DNA of 55,814 bases from an uncultured Eubacterium sp. (GCA_947642745.1 CANRTU010000030.1:1-55814); one strand, 5' to 3'. Numbered from the stretch's first letter, positions 45,994-54,526 are shown. The notes: generated from the sequence alone by a model not told the origin. Numbers and translations: made by a program.

Positions 45994-46662
45994 TCATTTG
46001 TTGCGGGACTGCCGGTAAAGTTCCAGGCCCATACATACGATCCACACATAGGCCAGCGTTTTTGGAATCATCAGCATACCGATAACCGGAAATGTGCCGC
46101 TAAACAGGACTACTGGCAGATAAAAGCCGAATGAAAGCGCAACAGCCACAGGCATAAACCGGAAATGCCGGTCCTGCGTATGTTTTGTTTCCTGTGCGAA
46201 AATAATAATGATCATAATTCCGATTATGGCAAATGGCACATTGCGCAGAATGCCATATGCAAGAGGCTGGCGGTAAACCAGCCACCGGTTCCCCGGCAGC
46301 AGGCAGAAAGCGATGCGCAGGGCGCAGAGCAGCCACATGGCGATCGTCAGGCCGTTTCTGCCGTTTATCTGAAAATAGTCACGCCAGATATAATACAAAA
46401 TCAGATAAAAAATGGTCATTGTAATAGAAGTAATAAACTTTCCGGCTCCAAGAGCCGCCGCATTGGCTTCCAGCCCGCTGGTCCACAAAGCATAGGAACG
46501 GGGAACCAGGTGGAAGGCATCTCCGGCGCCAAGGAGCGCCGCCATAAGCCCGGCTTTTTTAACCAGGGGACTGTCTCCTTTCAGGAGCATGGTAAGCCCT
46601 GCCGCCAGCGCAAAGCCAAGGTATAAAATGTCAAATACAGTTTCTGCGATTGCCTGTGCCAT
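45994..46662 (-). CDS. Hypothetical multi-pass membrane protein
   Basis: 222 residues from ATG 46662 (AAGGAG eight bases upstream), not the longer 262-codon frame. About seven hydrophobic helices cover it; a loop KHTQDRHFRF is basic. Family not recognised with certainty; topology resembles small integral proteins often found beside TetR regulators. Between the TetR gene and the DUF2871 gene on the same strand, so one unit. Confidence 0.7.
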   Translation of the reverse strand: MAQAIAETVFDILYLGFALAAGLTMLLKGDSPLVKKAGLMAALLGAGDAFHLVPRSYALWTSGLEANAAALGAGKFITSITMTIFYLILYYIWRDYFQINGRNGLTIAMWLLCALRIAFCLLPGNRWLVYRQPLAYGILRNVPFAIIGIMIIIIFAQETKHTQDRHFRFMPVAVALSFGFYLPVVLFSGTFPVIGMLMIPKTLAYVWIVCMGLELYRQSRNK

Positions 46663-46774
46663 AAAGATTTCTCCTTTTATTAAAACGTGTTTTGTTTTTT
46701 GATATATTGTAATGGGGTATAATTCTGAAAATATTTCAGTCCTGTTCTGGTCTGCGTATCTATGGCCTGTAGTA

Positions 46775-47326
46775 TTATTCATAGATGATATAACGGACGA
46801 TTCTGTTAAAGAAACAGATATCCGGGGCCCTGGATTTTAACAGCATGGTCAGGTTCATCATCAGAAAGCGTGCGAACTGTTCTTTTGTAAACGTTTCGTC
46901 AAAAATATCCGTTCGTATACCGTCATCCTGATCCATCATCCGGACAAGCTCTGTTTCCAGAGCCGCCTGCATGCACAGCATTCTGGCCTGGCCTGCGGTC
47001 TCCACATTGCCAAGGCTTCCCATCAGCGTTCCGGCGGACTGTTCGATCCGCTCTTTCAGGAACATAAAGACGGACTCCAGCTGTTCACAAAAGGAACCGG
47101 CGGGAATGGAGGCTTTTAGTTCCGGCAGTGTCTGTTTCCAGTAGGATTCTGTCAGGGCAAGCAGAATTTCGTCCTTTCCTGAAAAATAGTTGTATACAGT
47201 TCCGGTGGCTACGCCGGCTTTTTGTGCAATGGAGCGGATATTTACTGCGCCGATGCCATCTGTATCTGCGATCTGGCGGGATAATTCCAGCAATGTGTCC
47301 CGCAGTGTGTCGTCTTTTTTTCTCAC
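46775..47326 (-). CDS. TetR-family transcriptional regulator
   Basis: 183 residues. N-terminal HTH at about 24-60 (INIRSIAQKAG-type VNIRSIAQKAGVATGTVYNYFSGKDEILLAL), C-terminal ligand-binding helical domain with several Cys and Met. AGGAGG before the ATG. First gene of the minus-strand block; two identical 12-bp palindromes flank its promoter, strong evidence of autoregulation together with the two membrane-protein genes. Confidence 0.9.
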   Translation of the reverse strand: MRKKDDTLRDTLLELSRQIADTDGIGAVNIRSIAQKAGVATGTVYNYFSGKDEILLALTESYWKQTLPELKASIPAGSFCEQLESVFMFLKERIEQSAGTLMGSLGNVETAGQARMLCMQAALETELVRMMDQDDGIRTDIFDETFTKEQFARFLMMNLTMLLKSRAPDICFFNRIVRYIIYE

Positions 47327-47360
47327 ATCAGGCCTCCTTTGCGGTTTCGTGATTTTTATA

Positions 47361-47426
47361 TGAACATGTTCATTTATATTATAGTCATGAGCTGGTCCTT
47401 TGTCAACTGTTTTCTGAACATGTTCA
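47361..47426 (-). promoter_or_regulatory. Consensus promoter flanked by two TGAACATGTTCA operators
   Basis: Minus strand TTGACA (47401-47406), 17-base spacer, TATAAT (47378-47383), both perfect consensus. The palindrome TGAACATGTTCA occurs at 47361-47372 (over the transcription start) and 47415-47426 (just upstream of -35), centres 54 bp apart, about five helical turns. Typical layout for TetR repression by occlusion or looping. Confidence 0.85.
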
Positions 47427-47429
47427 TAA

Positions 47430-47832
47430 TAAAAATATAATGAATTTGCAAAGCCAGCATTGATTTACCGGACCGTGGACAGTATAATAAATAGCAGTAT
47501 TCCTGGCATGTTCTGGTACTATAGTGATGGCCGTTATTCAGTTTATGAGACGCAACAGTTACGGATGTATATTTCCCGACTGCCTTCCTCCGGCTGTTTC
47601 CGGAAGAATATACATGCCATCCCTGTTTCCTGTACCATGCCGGACGGGGACATGCGCCAGACAGCGAAAAGACAGGTATTACCATGCCGGACGGATAGGC
47701 GGACAGTGCGCAAATTCCGGTTATGGCAGCCTGCTGCGGCTGTGTGGAAATACAGGATATGCGTTGTTTTCCTGCTGTAAATAAAAGAATAATAGTAAAT
47801 TAAAATGAAATTATATAAAAAGGAAACAGAGT
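47430..47832. other. Intergenic before thiN
   Basis: Overlapping frames at 47460-47784 have no ribosome site or motif. No gene recognised; the thiN promoter should lie in the AT-rich end (47770-47820). Confidence 0.4.
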
Positions 47833-48480
47833 ATGAAAACCTTAATTGTTACAGGCGGTAAAATCACACATTCTTTCGTGGCATCCTACATGGACCGCCA
47901 TCAGTTTAATCATGTGATAGCGGCGGATAGTGGCATTCACTTTTTTGCTGCCACAGGCAGGCTTCCGGATGAAGTGCTGGGAGATTTTGATTCTGCGGAT
48001 CAAACGGAAGTACGCCGGTTTGAGCAGCATCCGCAGATCCGGTTTCACCAGTTCCGTCCGGAAAAAGACGCCACGGACACAGAGCTGGCCCTGGAGCTGG
48101 CCCTGGAGCGGGGCAGTGATGAGATCCATATTCTGGGCGGTTCGGGCACCAGGCTGGACCATCTGCTGGGAACGATTCATCTGCTGGGCCTGGCCCTGGA
48201 GCAGGGCGTGCCGTGTTATCTGGTGGATGAACACAACCGGCTGCGTCTGATACGTGAAAAGACGGTACTTCGCAGGGCAGACCAGTACGGGGACTTTGTA
48301 TCGCTTATTCCCCTGACAACCAGGGCGGAGGGGGTTACACTGACCGGGTTTAAATATCCGCTGAAAGACTATCAGATGGATACGTTTCATTCCATCGGGA
48401 TCAGCAATGAGATTATGGCGGAAGAGGCGGTAATTGAGCTGAAATCCGGGATTCTGGTGCTGGCGGAAACCAGAGACTGA
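47833..48480 (+). CDS. thiN: Thiamine diphosphokinase
   Basis: Transfers pyrophosphate from ATP to thiamine, giving the cofactor TPP. 215 residues. AADSGIHFF, LGDFDSAD, KDATDTELALELAL and LGGSGTRLDHLLGTI are the family motifs; the C-terminal beta domain (VSLIPLTTRAEGVTLTGFKYPL, SIGISNEI) binds thiamine. AAAAGGAAAC before ATG. Usually directly after rsgA-rpe; here separated from rsgA by a 2.3-kb block. Confidence 0.94.
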   Translation: MKTLIVTGGKITHSFVASYMDRHQFNHVIAADSGIHFFAATGRLPDEVLGDFDSADQTEVRRFEQHPQIRFHQFRPEKDATDTELALELALERGSDEIHILGGSGTRLDHLLGTIHLLGLALEQGVPCYLVDEHNRLRLIREKTVLRRADQYGDFVSLIPLTTRAEGVTLTGFKYPLKDYQMDTFHSIGISNEIMAEEAVIELKSGILVLAETRD

Positions 48481-48549
48481 AAAGCGCCCGGAAAGCACAG
48501 GCCCGGATATGAATTCCGGTAAAATCAAAAAACAGGAGGAAACAGTTTC

Positions 48550-50967
48550 ATGAAGAAGTGGATAAGAGTACAGTACCAGCCAAACCTGCCGTTGGAAAAC
48601 GGCGCTTATGTAACCGCATCTCTGGAGCATATCGCACTTTCCAAAGAAGCGGCGACAGAGGGCATGGTATTATTAAAAAATGACAACCAGCTGCTGCCGC
48701 TGCGTGCCGGCTGCCGGATCGCACTTTTTGGCAAGGGAAGTTTTGATTATGTAAAAGGAGGCGGAGGAAGCGGGGATGTAACAGTATCCTATGTGCGCAG
48801 CCTGCATGACGGGCTGGCCATGCTAAAGGATTATGTATCCCTGTATGAGCCGTTATCTGATTTTTACCGCAAAAACGTGGAGGAACAGTATGCCGGCGGC
48901 GCTGTTGCGGGGATGACCGTGGAGCCGGATCTGCCGGAAGAGCTGTTATCCGGGGCGGCGGCTTTTGCGGATACGGCAGTCATTGCCATCAGCCGGTTTT
49001 CCGGCGAAGGGTGGGACCGGTCCACCGTTGAGTACAACGGGGAATACAGTCCCTGGAAAGAAGAGACCAGTATGCCGCAGTTGTCCGGGGAAATTTTCCC
49101 GGAAGGGGATTTTTATCTGACGGCAGCGGAACAGCGGCTGGTAAAGCGGGTAAAGGAACGGTTCGGGCGTGTAGTGGCAGTGCTGAATACGGGAGGTATT
49201 ATGGATACGTCCTGGTTTTTGACGGACGGGGATATTTCTTCGGTCCTGCTTGCCTGGCAGGGCGGCATGGAAGGAGGCCTGGCAGCGGCGGAACTGCTCT
49301 GCGGCATTCATACGCCTTCCGGAAAACTGCCGGATACGTTTGCGGCACGGACGGAAGATTATCCGTCCACAGCTAATTTTCATGAATCTTTTGATTATGT
49401 GGATTATACCGATGATATTTACGTAGGCTACCGTTATTTTGAAACGATTCCCGGGGCTGCGGAAAAGGTCTGCTATCCGTTTGGATTCGGGCTGTCCTAT
49501 ACCAGCTTTCAGATAACAGTACAAAGCGGGGAATTCTCCGGCGGCCATATCCGGTTTCTGGTAAATGTGACAAACACCGGAAAATACGCCGGCAAAGAGG
49601 TGGTGCAGCTTTATTATGGCGCACCCCGGGGAGTGTTGGAAAAGCCGTCCAGGCAGCTGGGAGCATTTGTCAAAACCCGCTGTCTTCTGCCGGGAGAGAG
49701 CCAGCTGGTTCTGCTGGAAATGGAGCAGGATGATATGGCTTCGTATGATGACCTGGGTAAAATCCGGGCTTCCGCCTATATACTGGAGGCGGGCGTCTAT
49801 GAGTTTTATATTGGAAATTCGGTCCGGGATGCCGCAAAGACGGCGGATTCGCTTGTTCTGGAGGAAAACAGGATTGTAAGGCAGCTTTCGCCCAGACTGG
49901 TTCCTGCCGCATTGAAACAGCGGATGCTTTCGGATGGCAGTTATGAACAGCTGCCGGTATGCCAGCCAAATGATCCGGACGCCTGCATTTTTGAAAAGAT
50001 TACCCCGGGCCATGATGAAGGAATCGTGCCGGCGGTGCGGGCACGGGAGGGCCACCTGGCAAACGAGCCGTATGCGAAAGGTGCCCGTCCGCTGCTGGAA
50101 GTGGCCATGGGCCGGTTGTCGCTGGAAGATTTTATGGCGCAGCTAAGCGATGCGGATCTGATTCATCTGCTGGGCGGACAGCCAAATACATCCGTGGCAA
50201 ATACATTTGGTTTTGGCGGCCTGCCGGAATACGGCGTGCCTGCCATTATGACGGCCGACGGACCTGCCGGGCTGCGGATTGCGCCGGAGTGCGGGGTATG
50301 TACCACTGCCTGGCCATGCGCCACACTGCTGGCGGCTTCCTGGAATCCGGATCTGGCAGAACGTGTCGGCCGGGCGGGCGCCAGAGAGGTCAGGGAGAAT
50401 AATCTGGCGGTATGGCTTACGCCGGCGGTAAATATTCACAGAAATCCTCTGTGCGGCAGGAATTTTGAATATTATTCCGAAGATCCGTATCTGACAGGCA
50501 AAATGGCTTCCGCCATGGTAAGGGGAATCCAGTCAGAACATATCGGGGCAACGGTCAAGCATTTTGCCTGCAATAACAAAGAGACAAACCGTAAGCATTC
50601 CGATTCCAGGGTGTCGGAACGGGCGCTGCGGGAAATTTATTTAAGAGCCTTTGAAATCATTGTAAAAGAAGCGGATCCCTGGGTCATTATGACCGCCTAT
50701 AACGTAATCAACGGGTTCCGGGCCAGCGAATGCCACGACCTGCTGGAAGGCATTCTGCGGGAAGAGTGGGGATTTAAAGGCATGGTAACTACCGACTGGT
50801 GGACCAGAGGCGAGCATTACAAAGAAATCAAAGCCGGCAATGATGTAAAAATGGGCTGCGGCTATCCGCAGCGGGTGGCGAAGGCCATGGAACTGGGAGC
50901 GCTTACCAGGACAGATCTTAAGCGGTGCGCAGCCAGGGTGCTGGAACTGATTTTAAAAATTGACTGA
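48550..50967 (+). CDS. GH3 beta-glucosidase with inverted domain order
   Basis: Glycoside hydrolase family 3, 805 residues, no signal peptide (cytoplasmic). The usual C-terminal alpha/beta sandwich comes first (about 20-300: EAATEGMVLLKNDNQLLPL, IALFGKGSFDYVKGGGGSGDV), then a fibronectin-III-like part (about 310-430: NTGKYAGKEVVQLYY), then the TIM barrel (about 530-800: GFGGLPEYGVPAIMTADGPAGLR, KHFACNNKE, D749 nucleophile in MVTTDWWTRGE). This circular order is known from Ruminococcus and Butyrivibrio enzymes. AGGAGG before ATG. Substrate probably beta-glucosides imported after cellulose or plant glycan breakdown. Confidence 0.93.
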   Translation: MKKWIRVQYQPNLPLENGAYVTASLEHIALSKEAATEGMVLLKNDNQLLPLRAGCRIALFGKGSFDYVKGGGGSGDVTVSYVRSLHDGLAMLKDYVSLYEPLSDFYRKNVEEQYAGGAVAGMTVEPDLPEELLSGAAAFADTAVIAISRFSGEGWDRSTVEYNGEYSPWKEETSMPQLSGEIFPEGDFYLTAAEQRLVKRVKERFGRVVAVLNTGGIMDTSWFLTDGDISSVLLAWQGGMEGGLAAAELLCGIHTPSGKLPDTFAARTEDYPSTANFHESFDYVDYTDDIYVGYRYFETIPGAAEKVCYPFGFGLSYTSFQITVQSGEFSGGHIRFLVNVTNTGKYAGKEVVQLYYGAPRGVLEKPSRQLGAFVKTRCLLPGESQLVLLEMEQDDMASYDDLGKIRASAYILEAGVYEFYIGNSVRDAAKTADSLVLEENRIVRQLSPRLVPAALKQRMLSDGSYEQLPVCQPNDPDACIFEKITPGHDEGIVPAVRAREGHLANEPYAKGARPLLEVAMGRLSLEDFMAQLSDADLIHLLGGQPNTSVANTFGFGGLPEYGVPAIMTADGPAGLRIAPECGVCTTAWPCATLLAASWNPDLAERVGRAGAREVRENNLAVWLTPAVNIHRNPLCGRNFEYYSEDPYLTGKMASAMVRGIQSEHIGATVKHFACNNKETNRKHSDSRVSERALREIYLRAFEIIVKEADPWVIMTAYNVINGFRASECHDLLEGILREEWGFKGMVTTDWWTRGEHYKEIKAGNDVKMGCGYPQRVAKAMELGALTRTDLKRCAARVLELILKID

Positions 50968-51064
50968 TACTGCTGTATCGTAACACAGCGTGGAGCAGAT
51001 ACGTGTAAGGAAAGGAAAATGGGACTGGATTTGCGATCATCCGGGTATGAAAGGTTGTGAAAAT

Positions 51065-51631
51065 ATGGAATCAGCGGCAGGTGAGCGAAGAAGGGATGAG
51101 AAAGTAAATGGTATTATTTACGATATGTCTCCGGCTCCCGGATACCGGCATGGAATCGTAAATAATAATATTAACACTATGATAAAGCAGGGATTAAAAA
51201 ACAGTCTTTGTCTTGTTTTTATGGAAAATCTTGATTTTAAATATCAGCCGGATGTAAACGATGATTATTTATGCCCGGATATTATGGTCGTTTGTGACCG
51301 GAAGCTTCTGAAAGGAAGTTTTTACAGCGGGGTTCCAAAATTTATTGCTGAAACTATAAGTCCGTCAACAGCTGTGCGTGATAAAACAGAGAAAAAAGAT
51401 ATTTATGAGAAAGCCGGGGTAGACGAATACTGGATTGTTTCTCCACAGGGGTCCGTGGAAATTTATTATCTGGAAAACGGCAGGTACGTACTGAAATATC
51501 ATTATATGCTGCAGGACGATAAAGAAGACGGGGAGTATAATGCCGGGCAGGAAATATGTTTCAAAGCGTTTCCACATATTAAAATGACGCTGGCGGATAT
51601 TTTTGAAGGAATCTGTATCAGTTCGATGTGA
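51065..51631 (+). CDS. Uma2-family putative endonuclease-fold protein
   Basis: 188 residues from ATG 51065 (AAAGG upstream). DUF820/Uma2 restriction-endonuclease-like fold: GIIYDMSPAPGYRHGIVNNNI, LCPDIMVVCD, PKFIAETISPSTAVRDKTEKKDIYEKAGVDEYWIVSP. The D in PDI, E in AET and later lysines match the PD-(D/E)xK core. In Lachnospiraceae these are often near mobile regions; cellular role unknown. Lower G+C than the GH3 gene before it. Confidence 0.85.
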   Translation: MESAAGERRRDEKVNGIIYDMSPAPGYRHGIVNNNINTMIKQGLKNSLCLVFMENLDFKYQPDVNDDYLCPDIMVVCDRKLLKGSFYSGVPKFIAETISPSTAVRDKTEKKDIYEKAGVDEYWIVSPQGSVEIYYLENGRYVLKYHYMLQDDKEDGEYNAGQEICFKAFPHIKMTLADIFEGICISSM

Positions 51632-51742
51632 CAGAACAGGACCGGTCATGACGTTAAGCTCTTTTTTTGCAATATCCAGTCGGCTTTCGTGTTCAGGTGT
51701 GCAATGGATTTTCCGATGATGAAGGGCATTGACAGGTAAAAG

Positions 51743-51908
51743 CTAGTGCTCCATCCAGACAGAAATTAGAGTTTATTACAGCCTGATTCGCGCCATTGCT
51801 GCGTTAAAATTTCTGGTCGATGGAACCACATCGCCGTCGAAATTTTGCCTTGCACTGACGTGAATCAGTCAGCACTAAACTCTAATTTCTGACCGGATGG
51901 AGCACTAG
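51743..51908. mobile_element. R3 palindromic element, copy B
   Basis: 166 bp with long inverted ends (tgctccatcc, gacagaaattagagtttat on the left; their complement on the right) and CTAG at both borders, probably a target duplication. Core stems: AAAATTTC (51806-51813) with GAAATTTT (51839-51846), CGATG (51818-51822) with CATCG (51829-51833). Homologous core to copy A at 3975. No gene. Abuts an R1 copy on its right. Confidence 0.8.
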
Positions 51909-52026
51909 AGCGTGTTTGAAAAATGCTTTCCATGAGATGTGCTTCACAGTTTGTACCCTAAAGGGCAAAATCCTCCGCAAAGTGGGGAGTGCAGACCATG
52001 GGAATGATTTTTCAAACACGCTCTGG
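51906..52026. mobile_element. R1 repeat copy (short form)
   Basis: tagagcgtgtttgaaaaatgc on the left, atttttcaaacacgctctgg on the right, with 'tttgtaccctaaagggca' and 'tccgcaaagtggggagtgc' inside. Shares the right flank gtacttat with the copy at 10491. Confidence 0.82.
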
Positions 52027-52118
52027 TACTTATGCGATGTTTTCTGGTCAGAATGACATAATCTACGGCCAATGGAAAAGAACAGACTCAAAAGTAAAGA
52101 TGGATTTAAGTAATTGAT

Positions 52119-52172
52119 AGTAAAAAGCCCGATGTATTCAGTTTCATTTTGAATACACTGGGTTTTTTACTA
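52119..52172. terminator. Terminator-like hairpin with no gene in front
   Basis: agtaaaaagccc...tgtattc pairs with gaataca...gggttttttact; A run on one side and T run on the other, so it would work on both strands. No complete gene ends here: the nearest, Uma2, stops 490 bp upstream with repeats between. Confidence 0.7.
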
Positions 52173-52212
52173 TTACTAATACTAATTTATGTATATCAAT
52201 TATTTGAAATTT

Positions 52213-52256
52213 CCAGAGCGTGTCTGAAAAATGCTTTCTGTGAGATGTATCCTGGT
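52213..52256. repeat. Solo R1 left-end fragment
   Basis: ccagagcgtgtctgaaaaatgctttctgtgagatgtatcc; right end missing. Confidence 0.55.
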
Positions 52257-52298
52257 TTGCGGAAAATATGACAGAGTCTGCTGCCAGCAGACCTAAAA

Positions 52299-52348
52299 CA
52301 ACAAAATCTCATTTATAATAAATTAAATAACAGGATTTTGTTGCTTTT
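52299..52348 (+). terminator. Second orphan terminator hairpin
   Basis: CAACAAAATC (52299-52308) pairs with GATTTTGTTG (52334-52343), then CTTTT. No gene directly precedes it; the stretch 52349-52669 has no gene either. Confidence 0.55.
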
Positions 52349-52669
52349 ACAGGGCATGAAATCATACAGAGTGTTACATGGCAATATATAAAGAAGCGGC
52401 TACTGGTTTAGTCTGTGCGTTTTAATTTCCGTATCCGGATGATTTCTTAACAGCGCTGGCAGCCTTAAGCGTAACGTATACTTCGTCAGGGACACGGTCA
52501 GAAAATATTGTCTGTATATCATTTATCAGATATGACCCGGAGTCGTGAATATTGCCGCACAAAAGTTTATCCGCACGGGTATGCACCCTGTCTTAAAAAT
52601 TCATGACTCATATTGTATAAGCGGATGAGCTGACTCAGGTATATAGTTAAAGTAAAAGGAGATGTAACT

Positions 52670-52999
52670 ATGAATGGTAAACAAATTGAAAATGCGGCTA
52701 AAGCTGCTATGGGCCTGGCAGCAGGTTCGGATTACTTTCTGGATATGCTTGAAAAAGACCTGTCATTACCTAATATTCCGGGCAGGGTAATGAATAACAA
52801 AAAAAACTGGACAACACTTGCTAAATATAACGGATGGGAATTGCAGCAGAATATGACTACAAAACATGCGAGGATAATCAACAGTAATAATGTAAGGGTG
52901 GCCTGGGGCACTGTTAATGGAATGGAAAAGGCTTTTGACCGGATGGTGAAGCTTTCAAAAAAATATGATGGGAATGATTTAAAATCAAAAAGTTATTAG
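52670..52999 (+). CDS. Hypothetical protein
   Basis: 109 residues, well-placed AAAGGAGATG ribosome site before ATG. Helical and basic-to-neutral: MNGKQIENAAKAAMGLAAGSDYFLDMLEKD, then LAKYNGWELQQNMTTKHARIINSNNVRVAWGT and a Lys-rich end. No Cys, signal or membrane helix; no family recognised. AT-rich relative to the core genome, and in a decayed neighbourhood, so probably acquired. Followed by a broken Cys-rich gene with which it may have formed a unit. Confidence 0.65.
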   Translation: MNGKQIENAAKAAMGLAAGSDYFLDMLEKDLSLPNIPGRVMNNKKNWTTLAKYNGWELQQNMTTKHARIINSNNVRVAWGTVNGMEKAFDRMVKLSKKYDGNDLKSKSY

Positions 53000-53092
53000 A
53001 GCGTCTGGAAGCGGCAATGACTTATACATGGTGGGGAAAAGTATGTGCTTTGGCAAAGTAATCATAAGCTGCTTATTCTGGAGGTGGTCTGG

Positions 53093-53385
53093 ATGAAAAT
53101 AAAAAAGTGGTTTACCGGATAAAGTCTCCGTGTTCAAAATGCCCATATAAACCGGGGATAGTACATACGCTCAAAAACCCGTGTCTTCAATGCAGGGAAA
53201 ATGGTTATCAAATGTGTGAATGGTTTCAAAACAGAAACCGGATGATTTTTTAACAGAAGATAGTGGCTGATGAGAGAAAACAGGGACAGGAGCTTGAAAA
53301 ATACAATCATATTTTGAAGTTTCGGCGTTTTTTCCGGGATCAGGGAGGAACTGCCGAAATGAAAGACAGGGCAATGTATTTATAG
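53093..53385 (+). pseudogene. Decayed small CxxC protein gene
   Basis: A GGAGGTGG site and ATG at 53093 give MKIKK, then a stop after nine codons. One extra A in the A6 run at 53101-53106 would join it to VVYRIKSPCSKCPYKPG, NPCLQCRENGYQMCEWF, a zinc-finger-like stretch with two CxxC pairs. That frame ends at TAA 53251 and continues in frame as QKIVADERKQGQELEKYNHILKFRRFF to TAG at 53383. So a ~97-residue protein has one frameshift and one nonsense change. Family not recognised. Confidence 0.55.
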
Positions 53386-53432
53386 AAATAGTTATAACCG
53401 GGGATATGTAGTCCCCGGTTTTTTCATCTTAT

Positions 53433-53552
53433 AGGAAAGAGCGTCCTATAAGATAAAAACCCTCTGGGAGGATCGCCCTGCGTCGGAAGGGAAAATGCTG
53501 CAGAGTCAGCCCGCCGCAGGCGGAGTATCCGGCAAAGCCGGATACTTTTTTA
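53433..53552 (+). repeat. R2 structured repeat, copy 4
   Basis: Full-length, 120 bp: aggaaagagcgtcct, ccctctgggagg, cccgccgcaggcgg, and final GTATCCGGC-aaa-GCCGGATAC with TTTTTT. Ends in a textbook intrinsic terminator. Confidence 0.85.
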
Positions 53553-53606
53553 TGGTATTCTGATTATTAAACCGGACATAAAAAGTCTGTCTTGTATCAT
53601 ATGATA

Positions 53607-53840
53607 TTATTCAAATTCTGTTTCAGAATACAATCTGGCTTGTTCTGCACTTATCCTGCCAGGATCAGTCAGGATTTCCGTACCATTAAATTCAGGAAAG
53701 CCATCCAGCCGCTTTGCCAAAGCCTCCATGCTCATCGGTATATGGCGTTCTGCCTGAAGTCCGGCATAATCAGGATACAAGGAAACAATCCTTTCCAAAA
53801 AGGACAGTTCCATTTCGACAGGTGAGATATTCTGCGGCAT
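53607..53840 (-). pseudogene. Possible fragment of a mobile-element protein
   Basis: 77-codon frame (SFLERIVSLYPDYAGLQAERHIPMSMEALAKRLDGFPEFNGTEIL...). Protein-like composition, but no ribosome site, and short. Acidic, reminiscent of accessory proteins of conjugative elements, but I cannot name a family. Could be a remnant of an element related to the recombinase at the left edge. Confidence 0.35.
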
Positions 53841-54060
53841 TCACAAAACAGATGCCATGACCTTTTGCGCTTTACGTGGAAAACGAAAACCGGTTAAATG
53901 GAAAGAATCTGAAAAGTATATGAGTGAAAAAGTTGTGATATAACTGTTATCAATTCACTGATTATCTATAATTGCTGTTAATTATTTCAAAATATCATTG
54001 AAGACAGAGGGCCTGCCATGATATAATACTCTCCGTGCCAGGATCTGTTTTTTATCTTAT

Positions 54061-54180
54061 AGGAAAGAGTGTCCTATAAAGTAATACCCCTGCGGGAGGA
54101 TCGCCCTGCGTCGGAAGGGAAAATGCTGTCAGAAGCAGCCCGCCGCAGGCGGAGTATCCGTCTGTGCCGGATACTTTTTT
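54061..54180 (+). repeat. R2 structured repeat, copy 5
   Basis: 120 bp, GTATCCGTC-tgt-GCCGGATAC then TTTTTT at the end (one mismatch in the stem). First of two in tandem. Confidence 0.85.
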
Positions 54181-54186
54181 ATCTTA

Positions 54187-54306
54187 TAGGAAAGAGCGGC
54201 CTATAAAGTAATACCCCTGCGGGAGGATCGCCCTGCGTCGGAAGGGAAAATGCTGCCAGAAGCAGCCCGCCGCAGGCGGAGTATCCGGCTGTGCCGGATA
54301 CTTTTT
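54187..54306 (+). repeat. R2 structured repeat, copy 6
   Basis: 120 bp directly after copy 5, GTATCCGGC-tgt-GCCGGATAC then TTTTT. The two copies differ at only a few positions, so the duplication is recent. The open minus frame 54201-54386 is a repeat artefact. Confidence 0.85.
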
Positions 54307-54349
54307 ACTGAAAGAAGTTTATATACAGGTAATAATTTAAAGGCAGGGA

Positions 54350-54526
54350 ATGTGGAAAGGGTATCTGTCAGAGGAAGGACGGACATATTCCGATACCAGG
54401 GACTGGTACTATATTGATACGGTAAAAAGCAGATATTTAAAAAATACGTATAAAATCAAGGGTTTTAAGGAGGATATAGATAGAAATGAAACTAGGCATT
54501 GTAGTATTTTAGGAAACTTTACATAA
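54350..54526 (+). CDS. Doubtful 58-codon ORF
   Basis: MWKGYLSEEGRTYSDTRDWYYIDTVKSR...: protein-like start with many Tyr and charged residues, GGCAGGGA before ATG. The end (RNETRHCSILGNFT) looks less natural. Not recognised; could be a fragment. Confidence 0.25.
   Translation: MWKGYLSEEGRTYSDTRDWYYIDTVKSRYLKNTYKIKGFKEDIDRNETRHCSILGNFT

Noticed and set aside
47460..47784. Overlapping 86- and 106-codon ORFs before thiN
   Set aside because: No ribosome site and no motif; Cys/Arg-rich noise composition.
48946..50055. 369-codon minus-strand ORF opposite the beta-glucosidase
   Set aside because: Shadow of the GH3 gene: no ribosome site or domain.
51882..52091. Minus-strand 69-codon ORF
   Set aside because: Runs across an R1 copy; a similar peptide arises from the copy at 10491. 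Not a gene.
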